A stretch of 5,831 nt of DNA from Bacillus sp. (in: firmicutes) (lineage in GTDB: Bacteria > Bacillota > Bacilli > Bacillales > Cytobacillaceae), in the NCBI GenBank assembly GCA_003457145.1, contig DMSR01000292.1, positions 1 through 5,831 of the forward strand, read 5' to 3'. The notes beneath the pieces are model-generated. The model did not search any database and was not told where the DNA came from. It saw only the letters and a list, made by a program, of their open reading frames with translations. Below are positions 1 through 4,985 of this stretch, piece after piece. The first letter of the stretch is position 1. The number at the start of each line of letters is the position of its first letter. The position numbers and the translations under genes were made by a program.

Positions 1-901
1 CATAATAACCATCTGCAAATTCGCAGGAATCCTTGCTGCAGGCCCCTTCTTCTGTAAAACATACCTTGTCCTTCGCAGTAATACTCACTACTTTCATGTG
101 CAGTCCCTTGGCAGCCATAAGCTGAAAAGCTTCCTCTCCAGTTTGCCTGGTAGTAGTCTTAGCTGTCAGGTAAAAGAGTTTCTCTAAGTGCCCTTCTCCA
201 ATTGCTTTCACAGAGGGAAAAATAGTTGATATCGTCTTACCTATTCCAGTAGGAGCACTTGCAAAAAGGGTTCCGCCATCCAGAATGGTTTTGTAGACAG
301 ACCCTGCAAGCTGTCGCTGGCCGTTTCGGTATTTTTCAAAAGGGAAATTAAGCTTTTTGATGCTAGCGTCCCACGCACCCCCATGCTCCTTCTGCAGCCG
401 TGCATAGGGAGCATATGTTGTTACAAGGTGTAAGAACAGATGCTTTAACTCCGCAAGCGTCTTCTTCCTTTTAAATTTTTTGATTTCACCAGATGTTTTA
501 TGGACATATGTCAGCTGGACATCAATGCTACCCAATTCATTTTCCACAATATACATATACGCATAACACTCTGCTTGAGCCCAGTGTACTTGATTTGTAT
601 CCTCGTCAATGAACTCAAGGTTTACAGAAGTTGACTTTATTTCATCTATGGTAACGGTTTCCCCAGAAAAAAGCAGGCCATCGCATCGACCCTCAATAAA
701 AAAGTGGATATCATCATATAGAATATCTGTTTTAAGGAAAACTTCACTTTGATCGTTTTCATGATAAGATTTTTGCACGTCCCGGTGAATTTTAATCCCT
801 TCAGTGAACGTGCTGGCTGTTCTAAACCCAGATTCTATACTGCCGCTTCTGTAGCTATACTCTGCAAGCGCCCTTACCGGGATTTTTACTTCATAAGCCA
901 T
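1..901 (-). CDS. DinG/XPD-like Fe-S DNA helicase with N-terminal Cas4/RecB-like nuclease domain (partial)
   Basis: Only the first 300 residues are present; the frame runs open through the left edge. It should act in the cytoplasm in DNA repair or processing as an ATP-driven helicase. Residues 1-135 carry a PD-(D/E)XK nuclease of the RecB/Cas4 kind: GIKIH (35-39, G-x3-H), GRCD (71-74), DEIK (86-89, the ExK pair) and QAECY (109-113, the QxxxY motif). The helicase follows: a Q-like motif around FEKYRNGQRQ (188-197), Walker A SAPTGIGKT (215-223) and motif Ia near TAKTTTRQ (246-253). Cys281, Cys288 and Cys293 fit the start of the XPD/DinG iron-sulphur cluster; the fourth cysteine and the DEAH box would lie outside the window. 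ATG at 901 is chosen because AGGTG lies 5 bases upstream and a near-consensus promoter lies just before it. The domain call is firm; the exact biological role is not known to me. Confidence 0.88.
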   Translation of the reverse strand, partial: MAYEVKIPVRALAEYSYRSGSIESGFRTASTFTEGIKIHRDVQKSYHENDQSEVFLKTDILYDDIHFFIEGRCDGLLFSGETVTIDEIKSTSVNLEFIDEDTNQVHWAQAECYAYMYIVENELGSIDVQLTYVHKTSGEIKKFKRKKTLAELKHLFLHLVTTYAPYARLQKEHGGAWDASIKKLNFPFEKYRNGQRQLAGSVYKTILDGGTLFASAPTGIGKTISTIFPSVKAIGEGHLEKLFYLTAKTTTRQTGEEAFQLMAAKGLHMKVVSITAKDKVCFTEEGACSKDSCEFADGYY

Positions 902-932
902 TCCAACACCTGCCAAGCTATCATTTTCCTTC

Positions 933-961
933 ATTATAGTACATATGTTCTTCCGTGACAA
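933..961 (-). promoter_or_regulatory. sigma-A promoter of the helicase-nuclease gene
   Basis: Reading the minus strand there is TTGTCA (956-961), a 17-base spacer and a perfect TATAAT (933-938). The predicted start, near 926, leaves a leader of about 25 bases before the ATG at 901. This is the best match to the housekeeping consensus in the window and suggests steady vegetative expression. Confidence 0.85.
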
Positions 962-980
962 AAAAACTATCTAAACAAAA

Positions 981-1013
981 AAATCCGCTCTAAAGTCCAT
1001 TTAGAGCGGATTT
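981..1013 (-). terminator. Rho-independent terminator after the 42-residue gene
   Basis: A perfect 14-base inverted repeat (AAATCCGCTCTAAA at 981-994, its complement at 1000-1013) encloses the 5-base loop 995-999. On the minus strand it is followed by a T-rich run (TTTTTTTG). It starts 9 bases after the stop of the small gene at 1023 and lies upstream of the helicase promoter, so it separates the two transcription units. Confidence 0.88.
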
Positions 1014-1022
1014 ATATATTTC

Positions 1023-1151
1023 TTACCAATGACGGGTATTTTCGAGCAATAGGTCAATTTCAAATTGGCTCAGCTTAAAACTTATTTGTTCTTCTGCGAT
1101 TTCTATTGTATCGTCCAACAATTCATCAATATCCGTAATCATCGTTCCCAT
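1023..1151 (-). CDS. Small acidic protein of unknown function, 42 residues
   Basis: I do not recognise this protein. The reading frame runs from MGTMITDIDELLDD to a C-terminal LLLENTRHW. It is acidic (many D and E), has no cysteine and no signal or membrane segment, and is probably cytoplasmic and mostly helical. Reality is supported by AAAGGAGGT, a near-perfect Shine-Dalgarno with AGGAGG at 1158-1163 and 6 bases of spacing, by an own terminator directly after the stop, and by a separate position between two other terminated units. A second Met at codon 4 is possible but fits the ribosome binding site less well. It lies downstream of the regulator-peptide pair on the same strand, behind a terminator, so it may be an accessory or target gene of that pair; nothing in the sequence proves this. 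A regulatory small protein or a dual-function RNA are both possible. Confidence 0.65.
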   Translation of the reverse strand: MGTMITDIDELLDDTIEIAEEQISFKLSQFEIDLLLENTRHW

Positions 1152-1223
1152 ACCGAACCTCCTTTGTTTGTTCATCCACCCTATTAAAAAGACAGGCTTC
1201 GTGAAAGTAGTTCGTATAGTTTA

Positions 1224-1239
1224 TGGGGGTTGTGGGGGT
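1224..1239 (-). repeat. Two C5 runs in the small-gene leader
   Basis: The plus strand has TGGGGGT twice with a 9-base period; the minus-strand RNA would read ACCCCCA-CA-ACCCCCA. Such runs stand out in otherwise very AT-rich DNA. They could be a protein or RNA contact site, but no function is shown. Confidence 0.5.
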
Positions 1240-1339
1240 AGATACTCTTAATGATAAATTTCCCAACTTATTGTGAATATAAACAATTTACTAGGTATAT
1301 TGATCTAGTTATGTGAATTGTTTCTTTGAAAAAATTCTT

Positions 1340-1368
1340 TTAATACAAAAAATTTTTATTCAAGTAAA
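1340..1368 (-). promoter_or_regulatory. Possible sigma-A promoter for the 42-residue gene
   Basis: The minus strand has TTTACT (1363-1368), a 17-base spacer and TATTAA (1340-1345); each hexamer matches the consensus at 4 of 6 positions. Use of it would give a leader of about 180 bases. In DNA this AT-rich such matches are common, so the call is weak. A shorter-leader promoter between 1200 and 1330 is not excluded. Confidence 0.3.
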
Positions 1369-1401
1369 TTGAGTAACGTCCAAGATATTTGAATAAAACA
1401 A

Positions 1402-1424
1402 AAAAAGGCCATTATGGCCTTTTT
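1402..1424 (-). terminator. Rho-independent terminator of the regulator-peptide operon
   Basis: The inverted repeat AAAAAGGCCA (1402-1411) / TGGCCTTTTT (1415-1424) has a 3-base loop, and on the minus strand a run of seven T follows. It lies 9 bases after the stop of the signal-peptide gene and closes the operon. It is symmetrical enough to work in the other direction too, but no plus-strand gene leads into it. Confidence 0.85.
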
Positions 1425-1433
1425 AAAATAAAA

Positions 1434-1526
1434 TCAAATTGGAGGCAGGATTGGCGGCAATTGTGCTACTAAAACTCCTAAAGCTACAGCACCAGTCGTA
1501 AGTAAAGCAACAAACTTCTTTTTCAT
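1434..1526 (-). CDS. Putative RRNPP signal-peptide precursor, 30 residues, ending LPPILPPI
   Basis: The product begins MKKKFVALL, continues as a hydrophobic run (about residues 5-21) and ends VLVAQLPPILPPI. This is the Phr/NprX/PapR layout: a lysine-rich start, a membrane or export segment, and a short C-terminal tail that becomes the signal. A signal peptidase could cut after Ala21, leaving Q plus two LPPI units; the true mature ends are unknown. Start choice: GGAGG at 1535-1539 lies 8 bases before the ATG. An in-frame ATG at 1541 would add five residues but lies upstream of that site and has no site of its own. The gene starts 15 bases after the regulator stop, so it is co-transcribed with, and probably translationally coupled to, the regulator; a terminator follows directly. 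Inferred role: secreted, re-imported cell-density signal for the TPR regulator. Alternatives are a small membrane toxin or a membrane regulatory peptide, less likely given the position. Confidence 0.72.
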   Translation of the reverse strand: MKKKFVALLTTGAVALGVLVAQLPPILPPI

Positions 1527-1541
1527 GGTCCATTCCTCCAT

Positions 1542-2762
1542 TTAATTGATTTTTTTAATATATTTTACTGCTTGATCAAACCGGCCAATATTTTGATAGT
1601 GGTTTGACAGCAATTTGTAAAAACTAATTAGTTCTTCACTTTTACCATCACTTTCTTCCAGGTAGGGAATTACCTTTGTTTCTGAATAGGCAAGTGACTT
1701 TTCTGGGGAATCAATAGTCATTAAGTAATAGTTTGAAAGTATTTTATATTTTCGGTTATCCATCTCTTTTGAAAGTAGAAAAACTTCTTGGAAAGCTTCC
1801 TTTGCTTTTTCAGTGTTCTTAAGTTCAAAATGAATTTCACCGATTGAGTAGAGTGTGATTAGGTTGTGTGCAGTATTATTTGACTGAAGTGATATACTCT
1901 TTTCAAAGAATGAAATGGCTTCTTGGTAGTTTTTTAGCCTTTTTTGTAAATATCCCATATTGTGATAGATCTCAGGCAAAAGTTGATTTTCCTTTAGAAG
2001 TTCGGCATTCCTGATTAAATGCTTAAAGCAATCAAGCGCTTCTTCATATATTTTTGAATGTGTGTAATTTATACCAAGCAGCATCAAGACATGGAGAATT
2101 CTTTTAAAATTATGGTCTTCAGTGAATTCCTGCAAAGCCAGCTTCCCATAATAGATAGCATATCCAGGCTCTTCCAGTGTCGTCTTTGCTATAGCTCTAT
2201 GATATAAGAGCTCTCCATCGGATATTTCAATTTTGGAATCCTTGCCGATGGTATCCAATAGCTCGTCGGCTTTTTTATAGAATCCCTTCTTTAATAACCA
2301 TACCGCATAAAGGTAGCGAAATAAAGATGTCTGAGGTTGGGAAAATATATTCTTCTGTTTGTTTAAAAGTTCGTATTGCATCCTTGCCTCTGGTAACTTT
2401 TCCTTGAAAATCAAGTACCTATATTTTGTTAGTTCATATGTATGTAGATTGGTAGTAAAAGGAATGATACCCTCATAATCTCTAAGTTTTTCCATTACCT
2501 GGTCGGCTTCATCATTTAAGTAATAATCGATTTTCTCATTGAGCTCTGCTACAAGCTGCTTGATCTGTTCTTCATTTTGTGAAATGGATGAGATATTGAC
2601 ACCCAGCCGTTCCAGCAGTAAACCCATTGTCTCCTGGTTTGCTTCCTTTGAATTGCTTTCGATTTTGCTGAGATGCGGGACGGAACATATGCCATTAGCC
2701 AGTTCCTTTTGGGTTAAACCTTGCTGTGTACGGTAAAATTTAATTAAAGGTCCAAATTGCAT
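1542..2762 (-). CDS. HTH-TPR transcriptional regulator of the RRNPP (NprR/PlcR-like) class
   Basis: The 406-residue protein has an N-terminal Xre-type helix-turn-helix (residues about 5-58; core LTQKELANGICSVPHLSKIE at 16-35) and then an all-helical array of tetratricopeptide repeats. The clearest repeats lie near 222-256, 263-296 (EIYHNMGYLQKRLKNYQEAI at 264-283), 300-335 and 376-404. Length and layout match NprR (slightly over 400 residues) better than PlcR (under 300). Such proteins bind DNA as dimers or tetramers, and a short re-imported peptide in the TPR groove switches their activity. The peptide gene directly downstream supports this class. AGGTG (2768-2772) lies 5 bases before the ATG. 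A promoter at 2869-2898 and a dyad at 2816-2829 in the leader suggest control, perhaps by itself. The family is firm; the regulon, and the sign of regulation, are not shown. Confidence 0.9.
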   Translation of the reverse strand: MQFGPLIKFYRTQQGLTQKELANGICSVPHLSKIESNSKEANQETMGLLLERLGVNISSISQNEEQIKQLVAELNEKIDYYLNDEADQVMEKLRDYEGIIPFTTNLHTYELTKYRYLIFKEKLPEARMQYELLNKQKNIFSQPQTSLFRYLYAVWLLKKGFYKKADELLDTIGKDSKIEISDGELLYHRAIAKTTLEEPGYAIYYGKLALQEFTEDHNFKRILHVLMLLGINYTHSKIYEEALDCFKHLIRNAELLKENQLLPEIYHNMGYLQKRLKNYQEAISFFEKSISLQSNNTAHNLITLYSIGEIHFELKNTEKAKEAFQEVFLLSKEMDNRKYKILSNYYLMTIDSPEKSLAYSETKVIPYLEESDGKSEELISFYKLLSNHYQNIGRFDQAVKYIKKIN

Positions 2763-2811
2763 ACATTCACCTACTGTTTTCTTATTAATCTACCACCAAT
2801 TGAGAAAAATT

Positions 2812-2833
2812 AAACAGTTCAAAAGAACTATTT
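2812..2833. promoter_or_regulatory. Dyad in the regulator leader, possible operator
   Basis: AGTTCAAAAGAACT (2816-2829) is a perfect 5+5 inverted repeat around AAAA. Beyond one mismatch (C/A) three more A-T pairs extend it to 2812-2833. It lies downstream of the predicted transcription start (about 2862) and 50 bases before the start codon, a place suited to self-repression. It is not the PlcR box. Binding is inferred only. Confidence 0.4.
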
Positions 2834-2868
2834 TTTTATAATTCTATATTTTCTAAAAATATATTTTG

Positions 2869-2898
2869 ATTTTACTATACTTCTGATAAAAATGTAAA
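2869..2898 (-). promoter_or_regulatory. sigma-A promoter of the regulator-peptide operon
   Basis: On the minus strand TTTACA (2893-2898, 5 of 6) is followed after 18 bases by TAAAAT (2869-2874, 5 of 6). The start would fall near 2862, giving a leader of about 100 bases. The -35 element touches the foot of the upstream protease terminator, so the two units are packed tightly. Confidence 0.55.
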
Positions 2899-2928
2899 GC
2901 CATCCGGTTCATCACACCCGGATGGCTT
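2897..2928 (-). terminator. Rho-independent terminator of the subtilisin gene
   Basis: AAGCCATCCGG (2897-2907) and CCGGATGGCTT (2918-2928) form a perfect 11-base stem with a 10-base loop. The minus strand continues TTACATTTTTATC, a broken T-tract. It lies 19 bases after the protease stop and should largely isolate the regulator from protease transcription, though some read-through is possible. Confidence 0.8.
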
Positions 2929-2947
2929 GCAAAGTTATTGTGTTTAA

Positions 2948-4228
2948 TTATTTTACTCGTGGGAAGCCGAAGCCAGAAGCGTAGTCATCGCCAGTAGCTG
3001 CACCAGATCCACCTTTGATATCATATAATTTTGCACGCCTTTGAAGCTCGGAACGAATTTGGGCATTACTCCAAGACTTGTTTGAAGACCAAAGCTTAGC
3101 AGCAAGACCGGATATATGTGGTGTGGCCATTGATGTCCCGCTCATTGTTGTATAATTGCCATCTACAGCAGTTGAATAGATTCCGCCGCCTGGTGCTGCT
3201 ACTTCTACGTCCTTTTCTTGAATGTAGAAATCTCCATCCGTGTTAGGATTTCCGCGTGAAGAGAAATCTGATACCTTATGTGTTCCATTTACAAAAGTAT
3301 TATCAAGAGATGCGACAGCAACGGCCTGTGTCAGAGCACCAGGGTAGCCAATAGTATTAGCATAAGGACCGCTGTTTCCGGCTGCAGCAACAACCAATGC
3401 TCCTTTGCTATAGGCATAGCTTACAGCGTTTGAAATCAGGCTATCCTTCCCGCTTGAACCAAGTGACATCGAGATGACAACCTTAGATCCGGTACGAACA
3501 CCTTCATCTGCAGCATGGCGGATTGCACCCGCAATGTCATCAGAATAACCAGAGCCGTCATCGCCCAAGACTTTATAACCCCAAAGCTCTGCTTGCGGCG
3601 CAACTCCATACACACCTGCACCATCATACCCGCCGTTAGCGACAGCTGTTCCAGCAACGTGTGTCCCATGTCCCTGGCGGTCTGTACAAGAGCCGTTTAC
3701 CAGTGAGGAATACGATTGTGTGAAGTCTTTACATTGCTCCACATTGTCAGTCAAATCAATATGGTTTCTATTAATACCTGTATCGAGAACGGCAACTTTG
3801 ATTCCGTCTCCACCTGTTGTATATTGGATGTAATTGTCGTTATAGATTGCCTGTATTCCCCACGGTGTCTGATCGGATGGATAGGATGCCTGGGCGGTAT
3901 AATCTCCCTTTCCTTTTGCATTGCCGTTACCTTCCACACGGGCTTCAACCTTCAGTTCTTCTACTCTGCTAACCTCAATATTTTTATTATTCAACAATGC
4001 CTGGTACTGTTTTCCGTTCACCTCGGTCGTGAAACCATCATTGCCAAAATCCCAGCGCTCGCCGTAATTTTCTCTAGCTTTAGCTTTTTCGGAACTCGGA
4101 CCCTGAATTAACACTCGATAAGTATCGTGACTTTCAGACGATCCTGCGCCAAAAGCCCCTGTTGCGAACATGGAAACGCCCATTGCCAAACTAAGTACTG
4201 CAGAGCCGAGTATTCTTTTCTTCTTCAT
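2948..4228 (-). CDS. Secreted subtilisin-like serine protease precursor (sphericase/S41/WF146-like)
   Basis: This is a full-length 426-residue S8 family endopeptidase. Residues 1 to about 28 are a Sec signal peptide (MKKKRILGSA start, hydrophobic core, small residues near AFGA). Residues about 29-115 form a charged propeptide that acts as folding chaperone and inhibitor. The mature enzyme begins near SYPSDQTPWGIQ (115-126). The triad is complete: Asp149 (AVLDTG), His187 (GHGTHVAG) and Ser366 (GTSMATP), with oxyanion Asn285 (AAAGNSGP). Cys166 and Cys181 flank the loop before the catalytic His, as in sphericase and WF146 protease where the equivalent pair forms a disulphide; most subtilisins lack cysteine. 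From memory the catalytic domain resembles those enzymes, down to the ending ASGFGF. GAGGAG (4236-4241) lies 7 bases before the ATG. Own promoter, 5' hairpin and terminator make it monocistronic. It sits just upstream of the peptide-sensing regulator, so it is the likeliest local target. Confidence 0.96.
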   Translation of the reverse strand: MKKKRILGSAVLSLAMGVSMFATGAFGAGSSESHDTYRVLIQGPSSEKAKARENYGERWDFGNDGFTTEVNGKQYQALLNNKNIEVSRVEELKVEARVEGNGNAKGKGDYTAQASYPSDQTPWGIQAIYNDNYIQYTTGGDGIKVAVLDTGINRNHIDLTDNVEQCKDFTQSYSSLVNGSCTDRQGHGTHVAGTAVANGGYDGAGVYGVAPQAELWGYKVLGDDGSGYSDDIAGAIRHAADEGVRTGSKVVISMSLGSSGKDSLISNAVSYAYSKGALVVAAAGNSGPYANTIGYPGALTQAVAVASLDNTFVNGTHKVSDFSSRGNPNTDGDFYIQEKDVEVAAPGGGIYSTAVDGNYTTMSGTSMATPHISGLAAKLWSSNKSWSNAQIRSELQRRAKLYDIKGGSGAATGDDYASGFGFPRVK

Positions 4229-4260
4229 CCTTATGCTCCTCTCACCTTTAAAAATTTAGT

Positions 4261-4276
4261 GCAGCTAGCTGGCTGC
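4261..4276 (-). promoter_or_regulatory. Hairpin at the 5' end of the protease mRNA
   Basis: GCAGC (4261-4265) and GCTGC (4272-4276) can pair around six bases; an overlapping perfect palindrome CAGCTAGCTG (4262-4271) also exists. The predicted transcription start is about 4276, so the stem would be the very first bases of the message, about 20 bases before the Shine-Dalgarno. Stem-loops at this position stabilise the aprE message of Bacillus subtilis; a like role here is inference. The sequence could instead be an operator. Confidence 0.45.
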
Positions 4277-4282
4277 CAGTTA

Positions 4283-4312
4283 AGTATATTTCAAATTTTC
4301 TGCATATTTCAA
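4283..4312 (-). promoter_or_regulatory. sigma-A promoter of the subtilisin gene
   Basis: The minus strand has TTGAAA (4307-4312, 5 of 6), an 18-base spacer and TATACT (4283-4288, 5 of 6). The start falls near 4276 and the leader is about 48 bases. The hexamers are good enough for substantial basal activity, so any peptide control may work through repression or through sites upstream. Confidence 0.7.
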
Positions 4313-4352
4313 CATAAATTCATGCCTCTTTATTGGGAAAAATCAATGTTAT

Positions 4353-4365
4353 ATTCTCTTAGAAT
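4353..4365. promoter_or_regulatory. Dyad upstream of the protease promoter, possible activator site
   Basis: ATTCT (4353-4357) and AGAAT (4361-4365) form a perfect inverted repeat around CTT. It lies 40 bases upstream of the -35 element, a usual place for an activator. Its TTC...GAA core resembles that of the dyad at 2816-2829, with a spacer one base longer. Only the symmetry is seen; the binding protein is unknown. Confidence 0.35.
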
Positions 4366-4384
4366 CACATGTTTTGGACGTTGA

Positions 4385-4925
4385 TTACCTAATTAATTTC
4401 CAATTGATTTAGAAAGAATCTCATAATTCCCGATCAGGAGGGTTTAACATTTGCGCCAGTGTAGATTGTTTTTAAAAGTACATAAGGAAAAGACAGCCTT
4501 ATAGCTGGAAATTCATATCTTTTTTTAGTTGGGAAATTGTGATTTTTTGTCGAAATCGCTGGCAAAAATCGGGTAACTTTAACCTTGCCTCCAAGCATTG
4601 GAAATAATCTTAGTACTGAAAAATAGTTTTGTGAAAGGAACCACTTTCCTTCTTTATCCTGCCTGCTGGCATTTAACGAATTTTTTTGAAAATCTCAGCA
4701 GTCAGTTGCCCAAATATACTCTTCTTCTTATAAGATTCATCAAGTTCAAGTACTTTTTTATCAGCATCACTTGTAATGTAAAATATGTACCTTTCTTCAA
4801 CTCATAGACGACGGCTAATTATCGATTTTGCTGTAATAAGAAGGAGTTCAAGTCACACTTTTGAAATTTTCCTTTACTGTATTCACCTGTGGGAACCACT
4901 GCGCGCTGAAATACTTAAAAAACAC
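4385..4925. other. Long non-coding stretch between the protease and the acetyltransferase
   Basis: I find no intact gene in these roughly 540 bases on either strand. They hold a strong but orphan Shine-Dalgarno (AGGAGGG at 4436-4442) before a 17-codon TTG-started frame (4451-4504), a minus-strand stretch with coding appearance (4673-4801), and AAGGAG at about 4850-4855 with no convincing frame behind it. No rRNA, tRNA, insertion sequence or phage signal is visible. It may be decayed coding DNA plus far-upstream control of the protease. Confidence 0.5.
4673..4801 (-). pseudogene. Possible relic: C-terminal fragment of an unknown protein
   Basis: Between stops there are 42 codons with natural-looking amphipathic composition: YIFYITSDADKKVLELDES is followed by a lysine-rich stretch and GQLTAEIFKKIR before TAA. 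The frame has no Met, no GTG or TTG start and no ribosome binding site, and a TGA at 4802-4804 closes it upstream, so it cannot be an intact gene. The charge pattern and helical feel suggest the tail of a decayed or truncated gene, perhaps continuing upstream in another frame. I do not recognise the family. Chance coding appearance is quite possible. Confidence 0.25.
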
Positions 4926-4954
4926 TTGAATATTGTCTGGTTTTAAAATAAGAT
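4926..4954 (+). promoter_or_regulatory. sigma-A promoter of the acetyltransferase gene
   Basis: TTGAAT (4926-4931), 17 bases, TAAGAT (4949-4954); 4 of 6 matches in each hexamer with ideal spacing. Transcription would start near 4961, leaving a leader of about 25 bases with AAAAGGGGAAAA before the ATG. Confidence 0.5.
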
Positions 4955-4985
4955 TTTAAAAAGCTAATAAAAGGGGAAAATTGGT

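Larger units (their letters stand above)
1152..1401 (-). other. Long AT-rich leader region of the 42-residue gene
   Basis: No reading frame here looks coding. It contains an interrupted dyad (AAACAATT at 1281-1288 with AATTGTTT at 1316-1323, enclosing ACTAG 1290-1294 and CTAGT 1305-1309), two copies of TGGGGGT (1224-1230 and 1233-1239; C-rich in the minus-strand transcript) and the ribosome binding site of the small gene. The likely content is the promoter and a long untranslated leader of that gene. Confidence 0.5.

Noticed and set aside
886..924. Twelve-codon frame (MIAWQVLEWLMK) overlapping the helicase start, as a possible regulatory upstream frame.
   Set aside because: The predicted transcription start at about 926 leaves almost no leader, and the AAGGA site is too close to its ATG.
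1434..1526. Type I toxin reading of the small hydrophobic peptide.
   Set aside because: No antisense RNA promoter is visible opposite it, and coupling to a TPR regulator fits a signal precursor better; not fully excluded.
1524..1541. ATG at 1541 as start of a 35-residue version of the signal precursor.
   Set aside because: The GGAGG site lies after this ATG and no site precedes it; the ATG at 1526 is ideally spaced.
1622..1633. Perfect palindrome AACTAATTAGTT upstream of the peptide gene, as a possible own operator.
   Set aside because: It lies in regulator coding sequence, is pure low-complexity AT around the centre, and has no good promoter beside it.
1542..1750. A separate sigma-H promoter for the peptide gene inside the regulator, as known for some phr genes.
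   Set aside because: I searched for an AGGA/GAAT pair at usual spacing and found no convincing match.
3716..4111. 131-codon plus-strand frame inside the protease gene.
   Set aside because: It is the antisense of a well-supported subtilisin and has no translation signals.
4598..4807. Plus-strand 69-codon frame in the gap.
   Set aside because: No ribosome binding site, phenylalanine- and leucine-rich composition typical of the complement of AT-rich DNA, and opposite the relic frame.
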